The notes under the pieces: generated by a model
Told to the model about the DNA's origin: nothing
Databases searched by the model: none
Seen by the model: the letters and a program-made list of their open reading frames with translations, nothing else
In this document: positions 44,901 through 52,520 of the stretch, piece by piece
Layout: each line of letters starts with the position of its first letter
Position numbering within the stretch: position 1 is the first letter of the stretch
Position numbers and translations under genes: made by a program
DNA from: Lachnospiraceae bacterium
GTDB taxonomy: Bacteria > Bacillota > Clostridia > Lachnospirales > Lachnospiraceae
Length of the DNA: 64,000 nt
Direction: 5' to 3'
NCBI GenBank assembly: GCA_017460885.1
Contig: JAFUAB010000050.1
Span: 40,095-104,094, forward strand

Positions 44901-44922
44901 GGATCTGAACATAAGATATTAG
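41908..44922 (+). CDS. Type II membrane protein with GH25 muramidase, SpaA-like, Big_2 and cell-wall-binding modules
   Basis: 1004 aa. Residues 1-270 are cytoplasmic by the positive-inside rule: very acidic, with two and a third copies of a 39-residue repeat at 112-203, then a basic stretch (RVNSRKRKKPAK). A transmembrane helix spans about 279-301. Outside lie a SpaA/Cna-B-like fold (378-450, with SGVAFAVTVTSD), an acidic Ser/Glu linker, a Big_2 Ig-like domain (622-708), a cell-wall-binding repeat pair (about 765-805, GWQTIDGNTYFF) and a GH25 lysozyme domain from 812. The catalytic set D815, D907 and E909 (IFLDVES) is intact. It should cut peptidoglycan near the export machinery. GAGG precedes ATG 41908. 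Confidence 0.88.
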   Translation: MKKKNKLTAFEKRVRDRHKRQEKEFGRDEFLFGVDEEDETVDIEYGEDTDPGVEPAVGDDPDMEDRTGNERDLTPDDSGIGNTTAIIADEIIAAQLSALATEMSGDGVEENDEDSDFYTDEIPAAEDEAAVSVTGGTETEESGDLPEEEDDEDSDFYTDEIPAAETEAAVSVTVGTETEESGDLPEEEDDEDSDFYTDEIPAAVAAMAEAEEAAAIAEAEMATRRKSSGTKSRLKSVSGSGSKRVNSRKRKKPAKEEEDTPLVGGIASFLTDMSVTDRLIVVTGICVLIVAIISGSIFVNARTIQKQVAEFGTIGGQTAGIYVVGESGLNAAVSARADYLAVSELEQLPEEEPEIVEEIVIEDKVVQIVMKVASVQSDLKIKFSNKDTGKLISGVAFAVTVTSDAGKEYKWSDDNKDGLIYHTDVPNGTYSVVMEELPEEEKDNYLLPSNVSGVKVTDKIEYKKVDVADEVKSEAEVNVAAEDTAVQDTAIESQLADTVEWVESTKTLISGSDDGYMEIDKGSISLTTSRVTVQERDLVVETGIWQMPVMSAEPETTVVKLMAEGEESGETIKPGGDDSTSENTDQNTNEEDESGDSSKTEEEKKDDEESGGDAEVVSDDNHISSVSISSNSISLKVGDTYGLKASARRENGDDGGTVSWWSSDESIATVSDGTVTAVSKGTATITAISDMDGSKSASCKVTVSDPDEKTDNENVNIDSPKLKDSSGNQVYIKNSSGEYVPATQADYDSADKFYIKTTGDNAVYMYTGWQTIDGNTYFFDKNGNYVTGEQIIQGARYTFNSDGHLSTGSGTMGIDVSKWNGSIDWNAVKNAGVSYVIIRCGYRGSSTGALIEDPKFRANISGAKAAGLAVGAYFFTQAVNEVEAVEEASMAASLCGGYGLSLPIFLDVESSGGRGDSIGADMRTAVVKAFCQTVRNSGYAAGVYANKTWFTEKMHISQLTSYKIWLAQYAASPTYTASRYDYWQYSSKGKISGISGNVDLNIRY
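42241..42516 (+). repeat. 117-base in-frame tandem repeat, 2.36 copies
   Basis: Copies begin at 42241, 42358 and 42475 (partial, 42 bases). Each encodes DEDSDFYTDEIPAA followed by an acidic Glu/Thr-rich linker. The first two copies differ by only a few bases, pointing to a recent duplication or ongoing copy-number change inside the cytoplasmic part of the GH25 protein. Confidence 0.92.
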
Positions 44923-44943
44923 TTACAGGAGAGGTATTACAAG

Positions 44944-45879
44944 TTGGACAAAATAGCGGTACTTATACCATGCTATAATGAAGAAAAAACAATAACCAAG
45001 GTTGTGACAGACGCCAGAAGGATCCTTCCGGAGGCGACAGTATATGTATATGACAATAATTCGTCGGATGCCTCGGTCAGGCTGGCACAGGAGGCCGGCG
45101 CTATAGTCAGGCACGAGTATGTGCAGGGTAAGGGCGCAGTTATCCGGCGGATGTTCAGAGAGATCGAAGCCGAATGCTATATAATGGTTGACGCGGATGA
45201 TACCTACCCGATGGAAAATGCCCCCGAAATGGTCAGGCTGGTGGAAGAGCATAATTCAGATATGGTGGTGGGAGACAGGCTTTCATCCACGTATTTTACG
45301 GAAAACAAGAGGCCGTTTCATAATTTTGGCAACTCAATAGTACGCGGCACCATCAACCGTCTGTTTGACTGTGACGTAAAGGATATCATGACCGGATTCA
45401 GGGCATTCAGCTATAATTTTGTCAAGACGTTTCCTGTGTTATCGCGGGGCTTTGAGATTGAGACCGAGATGACGATCCACGCGGTTTACAATCATATGCA
45501 GATCGACAATGTTATCGTAGATTATCGTGACCGTCCCGAGGGGTCGGAATCCAAGCTGAATACGTATTCCGACGGGATCAGGGTTCTGTTTACGATACTC
45601 AAGCTGTACAAGGATTATAAGCCCATGTCTTTTTTCAGCCTGCAGGCTTTGGTGCTTACGCTTATTTCTACGGCGTTTCTGATACCGGTATTGGTTGAAT
45701 ATGTGCAAACGGGGCAGGTTGCCAGATTTCCTACTCTGATAGTGTGCTGCTTCGTATATATGGCCGCCATACAGTCTGTTTTTTCGGGCATGATCCTGTC
45801 TAATCTGGCATTGGCAAACAGGCGGGAATTTGAATTTAATCTGACCACACTCAAGGCAAGAGAATCCCGAAGTGAGTAG
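44944..45879 (+). CDS. DPM-like GT2 glycosyltransferase with two C-terminal helices
   Basis: 311 aa. IAVLIPCYNEEKTI, YDNNSSDAS, GKGAVIRRMF and the DxD-type MVDADDTYP mark a GT-A enzyme of the dolichol/polyprenyl-phosphate type; IMTGFRAFSYNF and RPEGSESKLNTY are also typical. Two hydrophobic segments near the C terminus (about 228-250 and 262-285) hold it at the membrane. It should make a polyprenyl-phosphate sugar used by a GT-C partner; the GT-C like gene at 46936 is the nearest candidate. It starts at TTG 44944, supported by GAGAGG nine bases upstream. It overlaps the next frame at GTG 45872. Confidence 0.86.
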   Translation: MDKIAVLIPCYNEEKTITKVVTDARRILPEATVYVYDNNSSDASVRLAQEAGAIVRHEYVQGKGAVIRRMFREIEAECYIMVDADDTYPMENAPEMVRLVEEHNSDMVVGDRLSSTYFTENKRPFHNFGNSIVRGTINRLFDCDVKDIMTGFRAFSYNFVKTFPVLSRGFEIETEMTIHAVYNHMQIDNVIVDYRDRPEGSESKLNTYSDGIRVLFTILKLYKDYKPMSFFSLQALVLTLISTAFLIPVLVEYVQTGQVARFPTLIVCCFVYMAAIQSVFSGMILSNLALANRREFEFNLTTLKARESRSE

Positions 45880-45883
45880 TGCT

Positions 45884-46939
45884 ATGGACAAAAGCAGGAA
45901 CAGAGGTCTTGATATATGCAGGATCATAGCCTGCGCCCTGGTCATTATCAACCACAATAATTCTAAGGTCATGCTGCAGGTGATCCCCGGATCGATGGCC
46001 TGGTATGTGACAGTGGCCGTTGTATATCTGACCAAGATAGCGGTTCCTGTCTTTTTTATGATCACGGGATATAATCTTCTGCACCGCATCGATGACCGAA
46101 GGGCATATTTTGCGAGAATAGTCAGGATGTCGGTGATTCTTGCCGTATTTACTCTGGCTTACTTCGTGTGGAAATGTCTGATAGGGGTATATGATCCCGG
46201 CGAAAGCGGAAATCCGGTTGCCGGCTTTGCTCTTGGCTATATAAGGGTGCTGTTCAGGGATACCGTTACCGACTCATATTGGTATATGTATACTTATCTC
46301 GGCATTCTTATCGTACTTCCCGTATTACAGCATATAGCAGCTGCGGCAGAGGGCAGGACCATCTTTACCGTAATGATGATCATGAGCGTACCCCTTTCTC
46401 TGATCCCCACAGCCGGATTGTTTGTCCGGGGATTTAATCTGTCTGAATATTTTGTGCTTCCCGGAGTTACAACAGCAGTTTTTTATCTGTTTGCGGGACA
46501 CCTAATGTATCTGTACAGGGACGTAAAAGGTGCCGGAGTATGGCTTCAATGCCTCATATTTGCGGCCGGATTTGCATTAAACATGTGCTTTATGCATATG
46601 GAGTATAATATGTCTGACGGATCGGCCTTTTTGTCACAGTCCGAGATCCACAGTCCCGGTATAATTGCCTGCAGCGTATCATTCGCTATGGTAATGTTCC
46701 GATGCGGATCGCTGTACCCTGTTATCGAAAAGACAGTCGGAGTACTGGCTCCGCTTACATTCGGCGTATATCTGATCGGCGATTTTATGTGCTCGACGAC
46801 ACATATGGTATATTACAGTCTGTGTGCGCACATGAACAGGCTTGCTGCCGTAGCGATACAGGATGTCGCAGCTCTTGCGGCTGCCTTTGTTATCGTGTAT
46901 CTGGTCAGATTGATACCGACGGTGAAAGGGTGGATATGA
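45884..46939 (+). CDS. Acyltransferase family 3 membrane protein
   Basis: 351 aa, about ten hydrophobic segments. RNRGLDICRIIACALVIINH has the R and H of TM1 in acyltransferase 3, and VPVFFMITGYNLL matches TM2. It probably acetylates (or otherwise acylates) a glycan outside or at the membrane. ATG 45884 is used; GTG 45872, in frame four codons earlier and overlapping the GT2 gene, is an equal candidate because neither has a clear ribosome site. It is the second such protein in the window (first at 1722). It overlaps the following gene by four bases. Confidence 0.8.
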   Translation: MDKSRNRGLDICRIIACALVIINHNNSKVMLQVIPGSMAWYVTVAVVYLTKIAVPVFFMITGYNLLHRIDDRRAYFARIVRMSVILAVFTLAYFVWKCLIGVYDPGESGNPVAGFALGYIRVLFRDTVTDSYWYMYTYLGILIVLPVLQHIAAAAEGRTIFTVMMIMSVPLSLIPTAGLFVRGFNLSEYFVLPGVTTAVFYLFAGHLMYLYRDVKGAGVWLQCLIFAAGFALNMCFMHMEYNMSDGSAFLSQSEIHSPGIIACSVSFAMVMFRCGSLYPVIEKTVGVLAPLTFGVYLIGDFMCSTTHMVYYSLCAHMNRLAAVAIQDVAALAAAFVIVYLVRLIPTVKGWI

Positions 46940-48294
46940 TAATGAACTCTAAATTCGTAAATAAGTTCAGGGAAAACCGGTTTGTATATATATCAGCATT
47001 GGTGATCATCGGTGCTTTTATTGTGTCCTGCACAGTAGGAATGCTTTCGGAGTTTGGGATGCATCCCGATGAGTATGATGTAAAGGCGTGCCTGGACTGG
47101 TGCGAAAGCAGATGGATCTGGCCGGATATGAGGCTTGAGGGTGAGGGCCTGGGCGATACATACAGCGGGTACGGATTTACCAAGGTATGCAATAATACTC
47201 CCTATTTTCTGATATTTAGCAAGATTTCTTTTATATTCAGACAGTTCATGCATGTTTTTCCGTATTATCGAATGCCGGATCTTCTGCTCATGCTGATCAT
47301 GACCGTTTATATACTAAAAAATCTTAAACGTCGTAACTATATGATGCTTGGATTCGGTATAGTGGTACAGGCATGGTATATTTTTTCATATCTTACTTAC
47401 GATGCAGAGGACTATTTCCTGGGCTTTATAAGTATGGTCATGCTCGCGGATGAGGAAAGCTTTCTGTGGAAGACACTTAAGCGAGAACATAAATATGCTG
47501 TTCCCTGTGTACTGCTGGGAGTGATGTATGGCGTGATAATGCTTTCGAAATGGGGCTATTACGCTGTTTTGGGAATGACATTTATCACACTGGTGACGCA
47601 TTTAATTAAATCAGAAATTAATATTCACAAGCAATTACTGGTTAAATATCTTATCATTCTCGGGGTTGCGTTTGCGATATTCGGTGCGAGGTTTTCCCTC
47701 GATCTCTATTACTATGGTTTCGATAAGGATTCCGTCAGTCTGGAAATGGAAGAGAAGTGGTGCGATTATGACAAGAAACCGTCGACTCCCATAGAAGAAC
47801 AGCAGATAAGCTGGAGGATCAAGAGCAAGGGATACCCTGCCGGCCGCGTTTTTGAACTTGAGCCGCACTGGTTTCTTAAAACATACAGATCGTTTGCGGG
47901 AGCGCGGATCACTGCCTCTGGAGAGAATATATATTATATTGTAATGGCTGTTCTCTACGCGGTCATATACGTGTGGATAGGCATATCCCTGTGCCGGTCG
48001 GGAGATTCTGTACTGTTTATCGGCGGTACTGCTCTCAATCTGTTTCTTATTGCGGCATCATTTACTTTTTCGTATGAGTATGAGATCCAGCCTCAGGGGA
48101 GATATCTGCTTCCGATCGCTCTGATCACATGCTTCCTGGGAGGACGTGCGCGTACCATCTGGAGGAACCGGTACTTCAGGTTTTGCGTGGCTCTTGCCGG
48201 ATGTCTGTCCGTGGCTTATTATGGTCTGTTCGAAAGCCGTAAACTGATAGATCTTACTTATGCCCGAAGTCTGTTATTTTCCGTGAATAAATGA
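46936..48294 (+). CDS. Multi-pass membrane protein, GT-C-like (DUF2142-like outer loop)
   Basis: 452 aa, about ten hydrophobic segments. The first outer loop EFGMHPDEYDVKACLDWCES carries HPDE, the acidic motif of DUF2142-like and other GT-C proteins, and a second loop near 255-310 is charged (VSLEMEEKWCDYDKK). ATG 46936 has AAGGG five bases upstream and overlaps the acyltransferase stop by four bases (ATGA); the open frame reaches back to 46702 but within the upstream gene. It is probably the GT-C partner of the polyprenyl-phosphate transferase at 44944. Not assignable to a named enzyme. Confidence 0.68.
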   Translation: MIMNSKFVNKFRENRFVYISALVIIGAFIVSCTVGMLSEFGMHPDEYDVKACLDWCESRWIWPDMRLEGEGLGDTYSGYGFTKVCNNTPYFLIFSKISFIFRQFMHVFPYYRMPDLLLMLIMTVYILKNLKRRNYMMLGFGIVVQAWYIFSYLTYDAEDYFLGFISMVMLADEESFLWKTLKREHKYAVPCVLLGVMYGVIMLSKWGYYAVLGMTFITLVTHLIKSEINIHKQLLVKYLIILGVAFAIFGARFSLDLYYYGFDKDSVSLEMEEKWCDYDKKPSTPIEEQQISWRIKSKGYPAGRVFELEPHWFLKTYRSFAGARITASGENIYYIVMAVLYAVIYVWIGISLCRSGDSVLFIGGTALNLFLIAASFTFSYEYEIQPQGRYLLPIALITCFLGGRARTIWRNRYFRFCVALAGCLSVAYYGLFESRKLIDLTYARSLLFSVNK

Positions 48295-48344
48295 TAAAAT
48301 AAATTATCTATGTGTACGTGGAGGTGGCTGAAGGCCTGTAGCAG

Positions 48345-49595
48345 ATGAATTCCCGAATCGTCAAGCACTCAATTATCATGGGAATAACGATGTTCGCTCT
48401 GATCATGGCCGTTGTGGTCCTGACCAACTGGGATACCGTGAAGCGCAAGCTCGGTATCCGGAGCAGGAATGAGGTCACGGTAGCGGCTGAGGATCCGGAG
48501 TTTACTGGCGGACAGGTTGGTGATGACCTTACCGCGTTCATGAAGGACGAGAACTTTTTTGATAAAAAGCAGTATACACCGGGAGTCAGGGTTGAGAACG
48601 GTATCAAGGTCAATGTGATGATGGATTCAGTGGGGCAGGACCTGCGGATCATGGTCATAGATGCCCTGGGGAATCTCGCGATAGGTGCGCCGTTTGAAGC
48701 GGAGATAGAGAATACTGGACGATATGTTGATGAGGATCGTGACGGTATCATATATGTGGAACACCTGAGAGAGGGTGAGTATTACGTCAGATTATCAGAG
48801 CGTGAGGGTTATATAGTCCCTCAGACCAAGACGATGATCAAGATCAGTAAGACTCTGGAGTACAAGGCTCTCAGCGACATAGCTTATCTGATACTGACCG
48901 AGGATGAGGTGGATATCACCGCCGATGATACCGAGACAAATACCGCACTTGCGGAGGCGGACGGTACGGAGCATACGGCAGTCGATTATTACGATGCCGC
49001 CGGAAAGATCGGTATAGACGTTTCCAGATATAATAAGGAGATCGACTGGGAAAAGGTCGCCGACGACGGTATAGAGTATGCGATCATCCGATGCGGGTAC
49101 AGAGGCTCATCCTCAGGATCGCTGGTCCTTGATTCGTATTTTAAGGACAATTGTCTCGGGGCTATCAAGGCCGGGATCCCGATTGGCGTATATTTCTTTT
49201 CCCAGGCCGTAAATGAGACCGAAGCCATAGAAGAGGCCAGCATGGTCATCGAGGAATGCAAGCTGTACAAGATAGACCTGCCGATATTTATTGATTCCGA
49301 ATCGGCCGGTGGCAGGGGCAGGGCAGATAATCTGAGTAAGGATGACAGAACTGCGGTTACGAAGGCTTTTTGCGAGACTATAACCAATTCGGGTTACGAA
49401 GCGGGGGTCTATGCCTCCCGAAACTGGTGGAACAAGAGGCTGGATGCCGATAAGCTTACGGCTTATCATGCCTGGCTTGCGGAATATACGGACGAACCCG
49501 GGTATGATGGCTATTATGACTACTGGCAGTACACCTCCAAGGGTACGGTAAAGGGTATAGAGACCAGAGTTGACTTAAACGTCCGATACAGATGA
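48345..49595 (+). CDS. Membrane-anchored GH25 lysozyme with SpaA-like module
   Basis: 416 aa, a shorter relative of the 1004-aa protein. One N-terminal transmembrane helix (about 8-27), a SpaA/Cna-B-like fold (about 95-185: IGAPFEAEIENTGRYV, then DRDGIIYVEHLREGEYYV), then GH25 from 223 with GIDVSRYN (D225) and LPIFIDSES (D317, E319), and DYWQYTSKGTVKG near the end. The catalytic acids are intact. It lacks the acidic cytoplasmic repeats, the Big_2 domain and the wall-binding repeats. A muramidase at the membrane surface could open peptidoglycan for polymer export. The gap 48295-48344 holds no clear promoter. Confidence 0.88.
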   Translation: MNSRIVKHSIIMGITMFALIMAVVVLTNWDTVKRKLGIRSRNEVTVAAEDPEFTGGQVGDDLTAFMKDENFFDKKQYTPGVRVENGIKVNVMMDSVGQDLRIMVIDALGNLAIGAPFEAEIENTGRYVDEDRDGIIYVEHLREGEYYVRLSEREGYIVPQTKTMIKISKTLEYKALSDIAYLILTEDEVDITADDTETNTALAEADGTEHTAVDYYDAAGKIGIDVSRYNKEIDWEKVADDGIEYAIIRCGYRGSSSGSLVLDSYFKDNCLGAIKAGIPIGVYFFSQAVNETEAIEEASMVIEECKLYKIDLPIFIDSESAGGRGRADNLSKDDRTAVTKAFCETITNSGYEAGVYASRNWWNKRLDADKLTAYHAWLAEYTDEPGYDGYYDYWQYTSKGTVKGIETRVDLNVRYR

Positions 49596-49640
49596 CGTAG
49601 TAGATATACAATACTTATATATGTTACAGGAGGTTTAAAC

Positions 49641-50192
49641 ATGGGCAGGATCACGGTTGAAACATGCCATATCGATGGACTGAAGGTAATCACACCTCAG
49701 GTTTTCGGGGATTCGAGGGGATATTTTGTGGAAACATATCATAAACAGGCATATGCGGAAGCGGGTATCGACGCGGAATTCGTACAGGATAATCAGTCTG
49801 CATCCAGATATGGGGTTCTGAGAGGGCTGCATTTCCAGATCAATCATCCGCAGGCTAAGCTTGTGAGGGTAGTTTCGGGCGAGGTTTTTGACGTGGCGGT
49901 CGATATGCGTAAGGGCTCTCCGACCTATGGTCAGTGGTACGGAGTGATATTGTCCGCAGATAACAAAAAGCAGTTCTTTATTCCGGAGGATTTTGCTCAC
50001 GGATTTCTGGTGCTGTCGGATTATGCCGAGTTTTTCTATAAGGTAACCGATTTCTATCATCCTGACGATGAAGGCGGAATTATTTACAACGATCCCGATA
50101 TCGGAGTGGAATGGCCGATCCCGGAGAATATGGTTCTTATTCTTTCCGAAAAGGATACCGGATGGGGCGGGATCAGGGACTTGAACAGGTAA
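49641..50192 (+). CDS. rfbC: dTDP-4-dehydrorhamnose 3,5-epimerase
   Basis: 183-aa cupin enzyme of dTDP-L-rhamnose synthesis. FGDSRGYFVETYHK, FVQDNQSASRYGVLRGLHFQ (His of the active site), GEVFDVAVDMRKGSPTYGQW, FIPEDFAHGFLVLSD and FFYKVTDFYHPDDEGGI are the family signatures in order. GGAGG lies before ATG 49641. The other rhamnose genes (rfbA, rfbB, rfbD) are not in the window and must be elsewhere. Its position at the head of the ABC exporter operon suggests that the exported polymer contains L-rhamnose. Confidence 0.95.
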   Translation: MGRITVETCHIDGLKVITPQVFGDSRGYFVETYHKQAYAEAGIDAEFVQDNQSASRYGVLRGLHFQINHPQAKLVRVVSGEVFDVAVDMRKGSPTYGQWYGVILSADNKKQFFIPEDFAHGFLVLSDYAEFFYKVTDFYHPDDEGGIIYNDPDIGVEWPIPENMVLILSEKDTGWGGIRDLNR

Positions 50193-51205
50193 TGACGGGG
50201 CGCAGATCAGACGATAAACCGCATACCGTTAAAAGAGTCGTTATAACCGTAGTAGTGCTTCTGTGCATTACGCTGGCCGTTTTGGTGTTCTTTCATAACA
50301 ATCCGTTGGATGATCCGGGCACGGCCAGGCTCAAAAAGATCAGCGGGATATCGCTGATCACTGTTTCGTGCGTTCTCTTCTGTATCTTTTTTGACCAGCT
50401 CAAGGTCATTCCGGTGGAACTCCTGCAGAGCCGCAAGCTCATCTGGAAGCTGGCAAAGAATGACTTTAAGAAAAGATACGCGGGTTCATATCTTGGAGCG
50501 GTATGGGCGCTTGCACAGCCGGTTGTCACGGTACTCATGTACTGGATAGTGTTTGATAAGGTCTTTAATACCAGATCCCAGATGGTAGCCAGCGGCGTGG
50601 AGGTTCCGTATGTGTTGTTTCTGACCGCGGGACTGGTTCCCTGGTTCTTTTTCCAGGAAGCAATGAATCACGGGATGATGGCCATGATAGAGTACAATTA
50701 TCTGGTCAAAAAGGTAGTCTTTAATATCTCTGTACTGCCTATCATCAAGGTGATCGGTGCCTGGTTCACGCATGCGTTCTTTACGATGATCCTTCTGACA
50801 GTGGCTTCATTTTACGGATATTATCCCACGGTCTATACGATCCAGATCATTTATTACAGCCTCTGTCTTTTCCTGCTGGTTCTTGCGCTGAGCTATATTA
50901 ATTGCGCAATAGTTGTTTTCTTCAGGGATCTTCAGCAGATCGTGGCTATCATGCTTCAGATAGGCATGTGGGCAACTCCCATTCTCTGGGATATACATAT
51001 GGTTCCCGATCCGTTAAAGCCGATATTTAAACTTAATCCTATGGTTTATATCGTCAACGGATTCAGATTTTCGGTATATGGAGACGAATGGTTCTGGCAG
51101 CATTTTTATTCCAGTGCATATTTCTGGATACTGCTGTTCCTGCTATATACCGTTGGCGGTATGATGTTTAAGAAACTCAAAGTACATTTTGCGGATGTGC
51201 TGTGA
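50192..51205 (+). CDS. ABC-2 type polysaccharide export permease (Wzm-like) with two extra N-terminal helices
   Basis: 337 aa. The usual Wzm/TagG core begins at about residue 85 (LIWKLAKNDFKKRYAGSYLG, then AVWALAQPVVTVLMYWIVF) and has six helices, ending with a helix before FKKLKVHFADVL. It forms the membrane channel for an undecaprenyl-linked polymer. The first 80 residues add two helices (VVITVVVLLCITLAVLVFF and ISLITVSCVLFCIFF) not found in standard TagG/Wzm. ATG 50192 overlaps the rfbC stop by one base (TAATG); the frame is open back to 50111 inside rfbC. Its ATPase is the next gene. Confidence 0.9.
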   Translation: MTGRRSDDKPHTVKRVVITVVVLLCITLAVLVFFHNNPLDDPGTARLKKISGISLITVSCVLFCIFFDQLKVIPVELLQSRKLIWKLAKNDFKKRYAGSYLGAVWALAQPVVTVLMYWIVFDKVFNTRSQMVASGVEVPYVLFLTAGLVPWFFFQEAMNHGMMAMIEYNYLVKKVVFNISVLPIIKVIGAWFTHAFFTMILLTVASFYGYYPTVYTIQIIYYSLCLFLLVLALSYINCAIVVFFRDLQQIVAIMLQIGMWATPILWDIHMVPDPLKPIFKLNPMVYIVNGFRFSVYGDEWFWQHFYSSAYFWILLFLLYTVGGMMFKKLKVHFADVL

Positions 51206-51225
51206 TCAGCCTGACGAGGAAAGAA

Positions 51226-52509
51226 ATGCCTGATTCCGATTTTGCCATCAAAGTTGAACATGTAGACAAGGTCTATAAGCTCTACGAGAAACCATCTGAC
51301 AGACTGAGGGAGGCTTTGGGACTTTCCAGGTGCCGTCATACCGATCACAGTGCTCTTAAGGATGTCAATATGACTATCCGAAAGGGTGAGACAGTCGGGA
51401 TCATCGGCACGAACGGATCCGGTAAGTCCACCATTTTGAAGATAATCACAGGAGTTCTTTCGCCCACTGCGGGTACGGTTACCGTGAATGGACGCATTTC
51501 CGCACTTCTGGAGCTTGGTGCCGGTTTTAACATGGAATACAACGGAATAGATAATATCTATCTTAACGGGACCATGATCGGCTTCTCCGAGAAGGAAATA
51601 GATGAAAAACTTGGTTCCATACTTGAGTTTGCCGATATCGGGGAATATATCTACCAGCCTGTCAAAACGTATTCAAGCGGAATGTTTGTCAGACTGGCAT
51701 TTGCGGTAGCGATCAATATCGATCCCGAGATACTGATAGTCGATGAGGCACTCTCGGTCGGAGACGTTTTCTTTCAGGCCAAGTGTTATCACAAATTTGA
51801 AGAATTCAAGGAGATGGGCAGGACGATCCTGTTTGTCAGTCATGATCTGAGTTCCATAGCCAAGTACTGTGACAGAGTGATTCTGCTCAATCAGGGTATA
51901 AAGCTCGGTGAGGGCGGTCCGAAGGAGATGATAGACGCCTATAAAAAGGTTCTGGTTGGCCAGTATGAGCTGCCCGGGACCGATGAAGCATCCGGGATCC
52001 ATCTGCTGGATGACGAGGAAATACGTAAGGCGGCAGCTGCTGCGGCGGACGGTGTTAATGTAAACCCCGACCTGATAGAATACGGTTCGCAGAAGGCTGT
52101 TATCACCGAATACAGCATCCTTGACGAAAACGGAACCAGATCATCGGCCATAATCAAAGGCAGCAACTATACGATACATATGAAGGTTGAGATCAGAGAG
52201 GATATTCCCGGACCGATCTTCGCCTTTACCATCAAAAACATACGCGGGACGGAGATCACCGGAACCAATACAATGATAGAGAAAAGCTTCCTTGAACCTG
52301 TCCATGCGGGTGATATTAAGGAAATAGATTTTACACAGCATATGAATCTGCAGGGAGGAGAATATCTGATCAGTCTCGGGTGTACGGGCTTTGAGGAAGA
52401 TGTATTTACCGTTTATCACAGACTGTATGATGTTATGGGCCTTACAGTGGTGTCGGATAAGGATACTGTGGGATATTACGATAGCGAATCGACCGTTATT
52501 GTTAAATAA
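51226..52509 (+). CDS. Polysaccharide export ABC ATPase (Wzt-like) with C-terminal substrate-binding domain
   Basis: 427 aa. Walker A GTNGSGKST at 61-69, signature YSSGM at 149-153, Walker B ILIVDEAL, and the switch His in FVSHDLSS make a complete nucleotide-binding domain. From about 290 a beta-sandwich domain follows (NYTIHMKVEIREDIPGPIFA, then GGEYLISLGC), as in the Wzt proteins that recognise a capped glycan end before export. ATG 51226 is chosen over GTG 51202 because GAGGA sits five bases upstream. The C-terminal domain matters: in E. coli O8/O9a it binds the end put on by WbdD, and the next gene here is WbdD-like. Confidence 0.92.
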   Translation: MPDSDFAIKVEHVDKVYKLYEKPSDRLREALGLSRCRHTDHSALKDVNMTIRKGETVGIIGTNGSGKSTILKIITGVLSPTAGTVTVNGRISALLELGAGFNMEYNGIDNIYLNGTMIGFSEKEIDEKLGSILEFADIGEYIYQPVKTYSSGMFVRLAFAVAINIDPEILIVDEALSVGDVFFQAKCYHKFEEFKEMGRTILFVSHDLSSIAKYCDRVILLNQGIKLGEGGPKEMIDAYKKVLVGQYELPGTDEASGIHLLDDEEIRKAAAAAADGVNVNPDLIEYGSQKAVITEYSILDENGTRSSAIIKGSNYTIHMKVEIREDIPGPIFAFTIKNIRGTEITGTNTMIEKSFLEPVHAGDIKEIDFTQHMNLQGGEYLISLGCTGFEEDVFTVYHRLYDVMGLTVVSDKDTVGYYDSESTVIVK

Positions 52510-52520
52510 GGATATAATTT

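Noticed and set aside
46702-46935. Upstream extension of the GT-C-like gene to 46702
   Set aside because: It overlaps the acyltransferase gene in another frame and encodes an Arg/Ser/Cys-rich stretch unlike the family; ATG 46936 is well supported.
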